Source: Streptomyces olivoverticillatus (GTDB lineage: Bacteria; Actinomycetota; Actinomycetes; Streptomycetales; Streptomycetaceae). From it: DNA of 64,000 nucleotides. A program made the position numbers and the translations under genes. The notes below the pieces were generated by a model. It ran no database searches. It had not been told where the DNA came from and saw only the letters and a program-made list of their open reading frames with translations. The stretch is from assembly GCF_014203555.1 (NCBI RefSeq), contig NZ_JACHJH010000004.1, forward strand, positions 434,001 through 498,000. The letters are read 5' to 3'. This document shows positions 15,850 through 22,719 of the stretch, one piece after another (the stretch's first letter is position 1; each line of letters opens with the position of its first letter).

Positions 15850-16503
15850 ATGGATGACGAAACGGGAGATATCAAGTCCGAACGGGCGCCCCAGCAGCGG
15901 GCATTGCGGACGAAGGCAAGCATTTTGCGGGCCGCGGCCGAGGTCTTCGACGAGTACGGCTTCAGTGGTGCGTCGGTCACGAAGATCACAAAACGGGCGA
16001 AGGTCACCCAGGGCGCCGTCTACTTCCATTTCGGGTCGAAGGAGGCCCTGGCGAAGGCCGTGATGGTCGGCCAGGGCGACGAGCTCGAACTGCCCGGCGG
16101 CCCCGACGGCCTCCAGCGGCTGATCGACATCACGCTGTACCTGGCCGAGCAGCTCCAGACCAACCCGGTGCTGCGCGGGGGAGTACGGCTTGCCGTCGAA
16201 CAGGGCGAGTTCGGGGTCCGCGACGACCAGGCGTACCAGCAGTGGGCCGAGGCCTTCCGCGAGCAGTTCCGCGCCGCCCGCGTCCGGGGCGAGCTCCGGC
16301 CGTCGGTGGACGAGGCGGAGGCGGCCTGGCTGCTGGTGAGCTGCTTCTCGGGCACCCAGCTGTTCTCGCAGATCTCCACCGACCGCGCTGACCTGCCACA
16401 GCGCATCCAGTCGCTGTGGCGCTACCTGCTGCCCGCGCTGGCCGTGGACGAGGTGCGGGAGGCGCTGCGCCTGGAGCCGAGCGGGAAGCGGCGGAAGAAG
16501 TGA
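15850..16503 (+). CDS. TetR-family gamma-butyrolactone receptor
   Basis: A 217-residue TetR-type repressor of the ArpA/ScbR group. Its N-terminus (RTKASILRAAAEVFDEYGFSG) and HTH (ITKRAKVTQGAVYFHFGSKEALAKAV, about 46-71) are nearly diagnostic of that group. Trp132 in YQQWAEAF matches the ligand-pocket tryptophan of the family. It would bind ARE sites and release them on binding the butyrolactone made by the AfsA/epimerase pair. The ATG at 15850 follows GAGAGG at 7 nt. It is translationally coupled to the epimerase gene by a GTGA overlap. Confidence 0.92.
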   Translation: MDDETGDIKSERAPQQRALRTKASILRAAAEVFDEYGFSGASVTKITKRAKVTQGAVYFHFGSKEALAKAVMVGQGDELELPGGPDGLQRLIDITLYLAEQLQTNPVLRGGVRLAVEQGEFGVRDDQAYQQWAEAFREQFRAARVRGELRPSVDEAEAAWLLVSCFSGTQLFSQISTDRADLPQRIQSLWRYLLPALAVDEVREALRLEPSGKRRKK

Positions 16504-17387
16504 GGATCACCGTCCTCGGCGCCACGGGGTTCGTCGGCGCGGCCGTCGTCGGGAAGCTGGCGCAGAAGGGCGCCCGGGTGCGGGCGGTCGCGCGGCGGGT
16601 GCCGGAGACGGACACCCGCGTGGAATGGGTCGCCGCCGATGTGACCGACCCCGCGTCGCTGCGCGGGCTCTGCGACGACAGCGACGTCCTGCTGCATCTC
16701 GCCTGCTACATCGGCCCGGACGAGGAGCGCTGCCAGGCGGTCAACGTGCGGGGCACCCACGCCGTGGTGGCCGAGGCGCGCCGTGCGGGTGTGGGGCGGC
16801 TCGTCCTGCTGTCGACCTCCGCCGTCTACGGGGCGGGGCCGCATCGCGGGATCGAGGTCGGCGAGGTGGACCCGGAGCCCGTGTCCGCCGTCAGCCGCAG
16901 CCGGCTGGCCGCCGAGGAGCCGGTGCTGGCGGCGGGCGGCGTCGTCCTGCGGCCGGGGCTGATCCTGGGCGCGGGGGACCGCTGGGTGCTGCCCGCGGTC
17001 CAGGACGCCGTGCGCCGCGTCCCTGCGCTGTGGGACGGCGGGCGCGGGCTGCTCTCGCTCGTCGACGTCGACGACCTCGCCCGGCTGATCGCCCGCATCG
17101 CGACGGTGCCCGCGGCGCAGGCCCTGGCCCCGGGCGTCTACCACGCCGGTCACCCGCGGCCGGTGCCCAGCGGTGAGTGGATCGCGGCGATGGCGGCGCG
17201 CGGGCTGGTCGAGCAGCCGGTACGGGACTGGCCGCTGGACCGATGTCTGGCCGAATTGCGTGGCAGGCCCGGCGGAGTGACGGAGCGTCAGTTCCGGCTC
17301 TTCGCGCAGGATCACTGGTACCGCAGCGACGCGGTGTGGCGGGCCGCCGGGGTGCACCCGGGCCCCGGCCCGCTGAGCGCGCCCTAG
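16500..17387 (+). CDS. NAD-dependent epimerase/dehydratase of GBL locus
   Basis: A 295-residue extended-SDR protein. The GTG at 16500 overlaps the receptor stop and is followed at once by RITVLGATGFVGAAVV, the Rossmann glycine motif. STSAVYG appears near residue 103. The usual YxxxK is replaced by SRSRLAAEE, so classical catalysis is uncertain. Similar reductases/epimerases sit beside afsA homologues and finish the butyrolactone ring stereochemistry, so a role in signal synthesis is likely from context. Confidence 0.8.
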   Translation: MRITVLGATGFVGAAVVGKLAQKGARVRAVARRVPETDTRVEWVAADVTDPASLRGLCDDSDVLLHLACYIGPDEERCQAVNVRGTHAVVAEARRAGVGRLVLLSTSAVYGAGPHRGIEVGEVDPEPVSAVSRSRLAAEEPVLAAGGVVLRPGLILGAGDRWVLPAVQDAVRRVPALWDGGRGLLSLVDVDDLARLIARIATVPAAQALAPGVYHAGHPRPVPSGEWIAAMAARGLVEQPVRDWPLDRCLAELRGRPGGVTERQFRLFAQDHWYRSDAVWRAAGVHPGPGPLSAP

Positions 17388-17956
17388 AGCGGCCCGGCCG
17401 CCGCCCCCGGCTGGGTCATGAGCCACAGCCGCGCCAGGTGCGCGGCTCCCGTCCCGGGTCCGTGGTGGATGCCGATGCTCCGGATGAACAGCGCGGCAAG
17501 CCCCACCACGCCGGACGGCGAAGCCGTGGTGGGCAGTTCGCCCAGGCGGCAGGCGTCCTCGGCCAGCCGCCCCACCACGGGCCACCACACCTCCCGCCAG
17601 CTCTCCGCCTCCGCGAGCGCCTCCCGTTCCAGCCGCACCGCGCAACGGACGGCGATGTCGTCCTCGGCCTTCTCCGCGAGGCCGAGGACCACAGCGGTGA
17701 GCTGCCGTAACGGCGCCGCGTGACCCGCCGTCGCCTCCTCGACCACGGTCCGGCCCGCCGTGACGGCCTGTTCCACCACCGCGGCCGCCAAGTCGCCCTT
17801 GGAGTCGAAGTGGAACGTCAGGGCGCCCGTGGAGGCCCCCGCGGCCCTGCTGATCCGGCTCAGCGCCGCCCCCGCGTACCCATGCCGGGCGAACTCGCCC
17901 GCAGCCGTCTCGATGAGCGCCGCGCGGGTCCGCACCGCCCTGTCCTGCCTGGCCAT
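17384..17956 (-). CDS. TetR-family regulator, second GBL-receptor-like (pseudo-receptor)
   Basis: A 190-residue TetR protein starting MARQDRAVRTRAALIETAAGEFARHGYAGA, with HTH ISRAAGASTGALTFHFDSKGDLAAAV (about 35-60), the GBL-receptor subfamily pattern. The C-terminal domain has several Trp (SWREVWWPV, about 119-127) that could line a ligand pocket. The ATG at 17956 follows GGGGAAGAA. It converges with the epimerase gene (3-bp overlap) and is divergent from the transposase-like gene, whose promoter it probably controls (inference). Confidence 0.85.
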   Translation of the reverse strand: MARQDRAVRTRAALIETAAGEFARHGYAGAALSRISRAAGASTGALTFHFDSKGDLAAAVVEQAVTAGRTVVEEATAGHAAPLRQLTAVVLGLAEKAEDDIAVRCAVRLEREALAEAESWREVWWPVVGRLAEDACRLGELPTTASPSGVVGLAALFIRSIGIHHGPGTGAAHLARLWLMTQPGAAAGPL

Positions 17957-18093
17957 TTCTTCCCCGCCCCTGCCTCCGCGCCGCCGTCGCCGGTTCATCT
18001 TCAAGCGTGCGGCCAGGGGCAGGGGCGCGAACAGGCCGACTTGCCACAACCGTTCCGTTGTCGGCCGCTTCGGAGCCGCCCGGGGCCCCACTG

Positions 18094-18124
18094 GAAAAAA
18101 AAGAGAGCGTTATGTATTTTTCTC
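18094..18124 (+). promoter_or_regulatory. AT-rich promoter/operator region of the transposase-like gene
   Basis: An A8 tract and TATGTATTTTT flank GAGAGCGTT in otherwise very GC-rich DNA. The outer parts form a loose inverted repeat (GAAAAA/TTTTTC). A -10 may be TATGTA (18111-18116). Perfect SD AAGGAGG follows at 18135-18141. Confidence 0.45.
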
Positions 18125-18151
18125 GCGACGGACCAAGGAGGCAGCACACCC

Positions 18152-19342
18152 ATGACCGCGACTGCGACCGCGCATGTTGTGACGCGTCTGCCCGCACGGC
18201 AGGCGCAGCCGCACGACCCTTTCACCCCCTTCGCCCAGGAGGTGTTCGCGGAGCTGCCGCGGGCCGACCAGCGCCGCTGGGCCCGCGTCTACCTCGAAGG
18301 GCTGCTGGCGGCCCCGGGCCGCAAGTCGATCCGGCAGCTGGCCGCCACCTCCGGCCTGCCCGGGGCGGCGCTCTCCCTCCAGCAGTTCGTCAACGCCAGC
18401 CCCTGGGACTGGAAGCCGGTCCGCCGGGCCCTGCTGCGGTGGTCCGAGCAGCGGACGGCGGCCACGGCCTGGACGGTGGGCCTGACCGCCATCCCCAAGC
18501 GGGGCGAGCACTCCGCGGGAGTCCACCGCCGCTTTGTCCCGGCCCTGGGCCGGACCATCAACTGCCAGGTCGGCGTGGGCATCTTCCTCGCCGGGGACGG
18601 CCGGCAGATACCCGTCGACTGGCGGCTGCTGGTGCCCGGGCGGTGGAGCGACGACGAAGAGCTGCGCGCCCGCGCCAGGATCCCCGCGCTCTACCGGGAG
18701 CGGCCCCTCGCGGCGTACGTGCTCGGCATGGTCGAGTCCCTGGCCAGGGAGACGGGCGCCCTCCCGCTGCCCGTGGTGGCCGACATGAGCCATGAGCAGG
18801 ACGCCGGATCGCTCGTACGCGCCCTCGGCGACCGCCGCTACGACCACGTCATCGCCGTCCCGCCGTCCCTGCCGCTGCTGCCCTTCGCGCAGGACCCCGC
18901 GGACGGCGGGCCGCTCGGCGCCCGGCTCCTGCTCGGCCGCCACGGCAGTGCCGTCACCGCCCTGCACGGCACGGCCGCGGGCGGCACGCGCGGCGTGCGC
19001 GTCCTGACCTGCCTCGTACGGCTGCCGGGCGTCACCGCCACGCGATCCGTGTACCGCCTCTTCGCCGAATGGGACCCCGTCGGCAACCGTCCCGCACGCC
19101 TCTGGCTCACCAACCTGATCCACGACCGCACCGAACGGCTGCTGACCCTCGCGGCCGCCCAGGACGCCTCGGCCACGCTGGACACCCTTGCCGAGGACTT
19201 CGGCATCTCCGCCTTCGAAGGCCGCTCGTACCCCGGCTGGCACCACCACATGACGCTGGTCTCCGCGGCCTACGCCTTCGCCCGCCTGTCCGGCACGGGC
19301 CACGGCGCGCACCGGGTGCCGGTCTGCCGCGCCACGGCCTGA
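18152..19342 (+). CDS. IS701-type transposase-like protein, probably catalytically inactive
   Basis: A 396-residue protein with the full IS701/DDE_5 layout: SIRQLAATSGLPGAALSLQQFVNASPWDWKPVRR (about 59-92), HSAGVHRRFVPALGRTINCQV, DWRLLVPGRWSDD, and C-terminal SYPGWHHHMTLVSAAYAFARL. In active enzymes the first catalytic acid is in W-IDDTGFPKKG. Here the segment is WTVGLTAIPKRG, with Gly110-Leu111 replacing the acids. A later acid, Asp211 (VVADMSHEQ), is kept. It has its own strong SD and no visible terminal inverted repeats, and lies beside GBL regulators. This suggests a domesticated protein, perhaps DNA-binding, rather than a mobile element. Confidence 0.75.
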   Translation: MTATATAHVVTRLPARQAQPHDPFTPFAQEVFAELPRADQRRWARVYLEGLLAAPGRKSIRQLAATSGLPGAALSLQQFVNASPWDWKPVRRALLRWSEQRTAATAWTVGLTAIPKRGEHSAGVHRRFVPALGRTINCQVGVGIFLAGDGRQIPVDWRLLVPGRWSDDEELRARARIPALYRERPLAAYVLGMVESLARETGALPLPVVADMSHEQDAGSLVRALGDRRYDHVIAVPPSLPLLPFAQDPADGGPLGARLLLGRHGSAVTALHGTAAGGTRGVRVLTCLVRLPGVTATRSVYRLFAEWDPVGNRPARLWLTNLIHDRTERLLTLAAAQDASATLDTLAEDFGISAFEGRSYPGWHHHMTLVSAAYAFARLSGTGHGAHRVPVCRATA

Positions 19343-19437
19343 CGGCTTCGGCGGTCGGCGGTATGGGGAGCCGACGGTTTTGGTGGTTGGCGGATAATCG
19401 TCTCGCCAGTCGACCGCCCCTCGGCCCCGGGAGAGCG

Positions 19438-20283
19438 ATGCCGTCCGCCCAGCCCCGCGTCCTGTTCGTCACCGACCTCGCCTACGAGGCCCGCGGCCGC
19501 AGGTACTGCGACGAGGACATCTTCCTGAGCTCCCGGCTGCGCGAGGACTTCCGCGTGGCCCTGTGCCATCCGCTGGACGCGGCCGAGTTGATGGGCGGCT
19601 TCGACGCGGTCGTCATCCGCAACAGCGGCCCGGTCCTGCACTACCAGGCTGCCTACGACGCCTTCCGCGACCGCGCGCTCGCGGACGGCGTGCTCGTCTA
19701 CAACCAGCTGACGGGCAAGGCCGACATGGTCGGCAAGCAGTACCTCCTCGACCTGAGCGCCGAGGGCTATCCGGTCATCCCGACCGTCGACCGCCCCGAG
19801 GACCTCGCCCGCCTCCCGGAAGCGGCCGAGTACGTCGTCAAGCCCAAGGCGGGCGCGGACTCCATCGGCCTGGAGATCGTCCCCCGCGACCGCCTGGAGA
19901 GCCACGCCTTCACCGCCGGAGCCGTGCTGGTCCAGCCGCGCATCGAGCTGCGCAGCGAGCTCTCCTTCTACTTCGTCGACCACGCCTTCCAGTACGCCCT
20001 GCACGCCCCGCACCCGGGCCGCCGCTGGGACCTGGAGCCGTACGACCCCACCCCGGCCGACCTGGCCTTCGCCCAGCGCTTCGTCGACTGGAACGCCATC
20101 GACCACGGCATCCAGCGCGTGGACGCCTGCCGCATCCCGGAAGGCGGCCTCCTCCTCGTCGAGTTGGAGGACCTCAACCCGTATCTGTCCCTGGACGTCC
20201 TGCCGGACGGGACGCGCGAGACGTTCGTGAAGAGCATGAAGGCCGCGCTGCACCGGATGCTCGGCGAGGGGGCGGGAGCTTAG
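19438..20283 (+). CDS. ATP-grasp enzyme (RimK/glutathione synthetase-like)
   Basis: A 281-residue ATP-grasp protein. The phosphate-binding lysines are in YVVKPKAGADSIGLEI (K135/K137), the hinge is VLVQPRIELRSELSFYFV, and metal ligands sit in GLLLVELEDLNPYLSLD (Glu242, Glu244, Asn247). An N-terminal pre-ATP domain (RVLFVTDLAYEARGRRYCDEDIFL) resembles RimK/GshB enzymes, which form amide bonds with amino acids. It is a second ligase for the island, 95 bp after the transposase-like gene. The ATG at 19438 follows GGGAGA. It converges with a TetR gene (4-bp overlap). Confidence 0.75.
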   Translation: MPSAQPRVLFVTDLAYEARGRRYCDEDIFLSSRLREDFRVALCHPLDAAELMGGFDAVVIRNSGPVLHYQAAYDAFRDRALADGVLVYNQLTGKADMVGKQYLLDLSAEGYPVIPTVDRPEDLARLPEAAEYVVKPKAGADSIGLEIVPRDRLESHAFTAGAVLVQPRIELRSELSFYFVDHAFQYALHAPHPGRRWDLEPYDPTPADLAFAQRFVDWNAIDHGIQRVDACRIPEGGLLLVELEDLNPYLSLDVLPDGTRETFVKSMKAALHRMLGEGAGA

Positions 20284-21029
20284 GGCTGCTGCCCGAGCCG
20301 GGTCTCCAGGCCGTCCAGGACGCGCTGGAGGCCGTAGTCGAACTTCTCCTCGCGGGTTTCGCGCGGGTTCTTGTCCCGCAGTGACGCGTACTGCTCCCGC
20401 AGCTGGGGATGGTCGCGGGCGGCTTCCTCGGCGGTGGGGAGCAGGGAGGCCAGCCACTCCTCCTCGCTCCGGCCGAGGCGGGCCAGCGTCGTCAGCCATG
20501 CGGCCTCGGTGACGGCCGTGCCGATCACGTACGAGCCGACGGCGGAGACGGCGAAGTCGGCCTCGCCCGCGGGCAGGCCCGCGGACTCGAAGAGCGCGAG
20601 CATGCTCTCGGACAGCCGCATGACGTTCGGACCCAGCTGGGTGACGCCCAGTTCGCCGAGGACCGAGGCCGTCCAGGGGTGGTTCAGGATCACCGCGCGG
20701 AAGCTGTGGGCACAGTCGGCGGCGGCGGCCCGCCAGGGGATCCCGGCTGCGGGGTCCGGGATCTCGATCTCTCCATAGACCTCGTCCACGACGAGCTCGA
20801 TGAGCTCGTCCTTGTTGGCCACGTAGGTGTAGAGCGAGGTGGCGCCGGCGTTCAGCCGGGTGCCGAGCTTGCGCATGCTCAGGGCATCGATGCCCTCGGT
20901 GTCGAGGAGTTCGAGCGCGACGGACACGATCTGCTCCCGGCTCAGCGCGGGCTGCTCGCGCTTGCCGCGCCGGGGGCGGGTCCACACCGACGGGATCGGT
21001 GGCTGCGGGTGCTTCTCGTCGGCCTGCAT
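20280..21029 (-). CDS. TetR-family regulator with TetR_C (TetR class A-like) domain
   Basis: A 249-residue repressor. The HTH is in ALELLDTEGIDALSMRKLGTRLNAGATSLYTYVANKDELIELVVDEV (about 37-83), followed by a TetR_C-type ligand domain (AVILNHPWTASVLG). The ATG at 21029 follows AAGGAAGGGAG. It is divergent from a beta-lactamase-fold serine hydrolase, and the shared promoter region carries two CGAACA-type palindromes, so autorepression and control of that hydrolase are expected. Confidence 0.88.
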   Translation of the reverse strand: MQADEKHPQPPIPSVWTRPRRGKREQPALSREQIVSVALELLDTEGIDALSMRKLGTRLNAGATSLYTYVANKDELIELVVDEVYGEIEIPDPAAGIPWRAAAADCAHSFRAVILNHPWTASVLGELGVTQLGPNVMRLSESMLALFESAGLPAGEADFAVSAVGSYVIGTAVTEAAWLTTLARLGRSEEEWLASLLPTAEEAARDHPQLREQYASLRDKNPRETREEKFDYGLQRVLDGLETRLGQQP

Positions 21030-21091
21030 GCGGCTCCCTTCCTTGTCGCGGGTCACAGGATAGCCATCACGTCGTACGACGTACGCCCTTG

Positions 21092-21123
21092 CGAACACTG
21101 TTCGGAATTCCGTACAGTGTTCG
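21092..21123. promoter_or_regulatory. tandem palindromic TetR operator
   Basis: CGAACACTGTTCG (21092-21104) is a perfect 13-bp palindrome, and CGTACAGTGTTCG (21111-21123) is a near-perfect second copy 19 bp on. The outer halves CGAACACTGT and ACAGTGTTCG are also exact inverted repeats. It lies 49 bp upstream of the hydrolase start and 63 bp from the TetR start. Confidence 0.8.
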
Positions 21124-21171
21124 GAGTCGGCGCGGAAAGCGCCGGGGTGCTTGTCGACCAGGGGAGATGTC

Positions 21172-22575
21172 ATGTCCGAGAACGTGAGCCGCACGGTGCG
21201 AGAGTTCGACCACCCGCGCTGGCAGGCCCGTCTCACCGAGCTGTGCGCCGCCCACCATGTGCCGGGAGCGACCCTGGCCGTGCTCGTGGACGGGACCGTG
21301 CACGAGCTGGCGAGCGGGGTGCTGCACCGGGGGACCGGCGTGGAGGCGACCACCGACTCGGTCTTCCAGCTCGGTTCGATCGCCAAGGTGTACACGGCCA
21401 CGCTGGTCATGAAGCTCGCCGAATCCGGCGCCCTGGACCTGGACGCTCCGGTCACGGCCGTGCTGCCGGACTTCGCCGCCGCCGATCCGGAGGCCACCCG
21501 GGTCATCACGCCCCGCATGCTGCTCAGCCACACCAGCGGCCTGACCTGCGACTTCACCCTGGACACCGGGCGCGGTGACGACTGCCTGGAGCGCTATGTC
21601 GAGGCCGCCAAGGGCGTGGCGCTGGACTGCCGGCCCGGCACGGCCGTCTCCTACAGCGGCATCGGCTACAACGTGCTCGGCCGGATCGTGGAGGTGCTTA
21701 CCGGCCTGACCTGGGACGAGGCGCTCAAGCAGCACCTCTTCGCCCCGCTCGGCCTCGACCACACCATGACGCTGCCGGAGGAGGCGCTGCGGTTCCGGGC
21801 GGCGATGGGGCACTTGGGGGAGCCGGGCACCGACCCGGACCCGGCGCCCTCCTGGGACCTCATGCCGCGCTCGGCGGGCCCGTACGGGCGGGTGATCGCC
21901 AGCGCGGGCGACGTGGTGCGGCTGGCCCGGATGCACCTCGACGGCGGTACGGCGCTGGACGGGACGCGCGTGCTGGCCCCGCAGACCGTCGTCGCGATGC
22001 AGCGCCGCGAGGTCGGCGTCCCCGACAAGTGGACGGTCAGCGCGGACGGTTGGGGTCTGGGCTGGACCCTGTACGACTGGGACGGCATCCCCGGCTACGG
22101 CCACGACGGCGCCTCGATCGGGCAGTACGGGTACCTGCGGGTGGTGCCGGATGCGGGCGTGGCCGTCGCCCTGCTCACCAACGGCGGCGGCGCACGCCGC
22201 GTCTACGCCGCCCTCCTCCGCGAACTGCTGGGCGAGCTGGCCGGGGTGACGATGCCGGACTCCTTCGCCCCTGCGGCGCAGCCGCCCGTGGTGGACCTCG
22301 CGCCGTTCGTCGGCACGTACCGGCGCGAGGGCGTCGTCATCACCGTGACGGAGCGGGACGGCGCGGGCCACCTGGTGTACGAGTTCGTCGACGGCATGAA
22401 GAACTTCTCCCCGCCCCTGGAGGCGGACCTCATCCCGGTGACGCAGACGGCGTTCGCCGCCTCGGGCGCGGGGCCCTCCTTCAGCGAGGACTGGATGCCG
22501 GTGGTCTTCGCCGAGCTGCCCGACGGCACGGGCTGCTGCTACATCGGGATGCGGGCGGCGCCGAAGGTCGCGTAA
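21172..22575 (+). CDS. serine hydrolase of beta-lactamase/PBP4* fold
   Basis: A 467-residue class C beta-lactamase-like protein. The nucleophile motif SxxK is S69-IAK72 in QLGSIAKVYTA. The second motif is Y161-S162-G163 in YSGIGYN, with Gly in place of the usual Asn. HTSGL (about 120-124) is also typical of the family. The C-terminal 110 residues resemble a lipocalin-like extension. No signal peptide is seen, so it is probably cytoplasmic and an esterase or peptidase. It starts at the ATG after AGGGGAG, divergent from the TetR gene. Confidence 0.82.
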   Translation: MSENVSRTVREFDHPRWQARLTELCAAHHVPGATLAVLVDGTVHELASGVLHRGTGVEATTDSVFQLGSIAKVYTATLVMKLAESGALDLDAPVTAVLPDFAAADPEATRVITPRMLLSHTSGLTCDFTLDTGRGDDCLERYVEAAKGVALDCRPGTAVSYSGIGYNVLGRIVEVLTGLTWDEALKQHLFAPLGLDHTMTLPEEALRFRAAMGHLGEPGTDPDPAPSWDLMPRSAGPYGRVIASAGDVVRLARMHLDGGTALDGTRVLAPQTVVAMQRREVGVPDKWTVSADGWGLGWTLYDWDGIPGYGHDGASIGQYGYLRVVPDAGVAVALLTNGGGARRVYAALLRELLGELAGVTMPDSFAPAAQPPVVDLAPFVGTYRREGVVITVTERDGAGHLVYEFVDGMKNFSPPLEADLIPVTQTAFAASGAGPSFSEDWMPVVFAELPDGTGCCYIGMRAAPKVA

Positions 22576-22719
22576 GGGCGGGCCCGATGGCTGGTGTTGC
22601 CGCTGGGTCGTGCGGGGACCCTGGCGTCACTCCACTCCCCGCCCTACCGTGACCGCGATGGGAACCGCAGCACTGCACCGTCGACGCACCGCCAAGACGA
22701 CTCAGACAAGAGGTGAGTC

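Noticed and set aside
18152..19342. Active insertion sequence
   Set aside because: The first catalytic acid is replaced, there are no terminal inverted repeats and no target duplication was seen.
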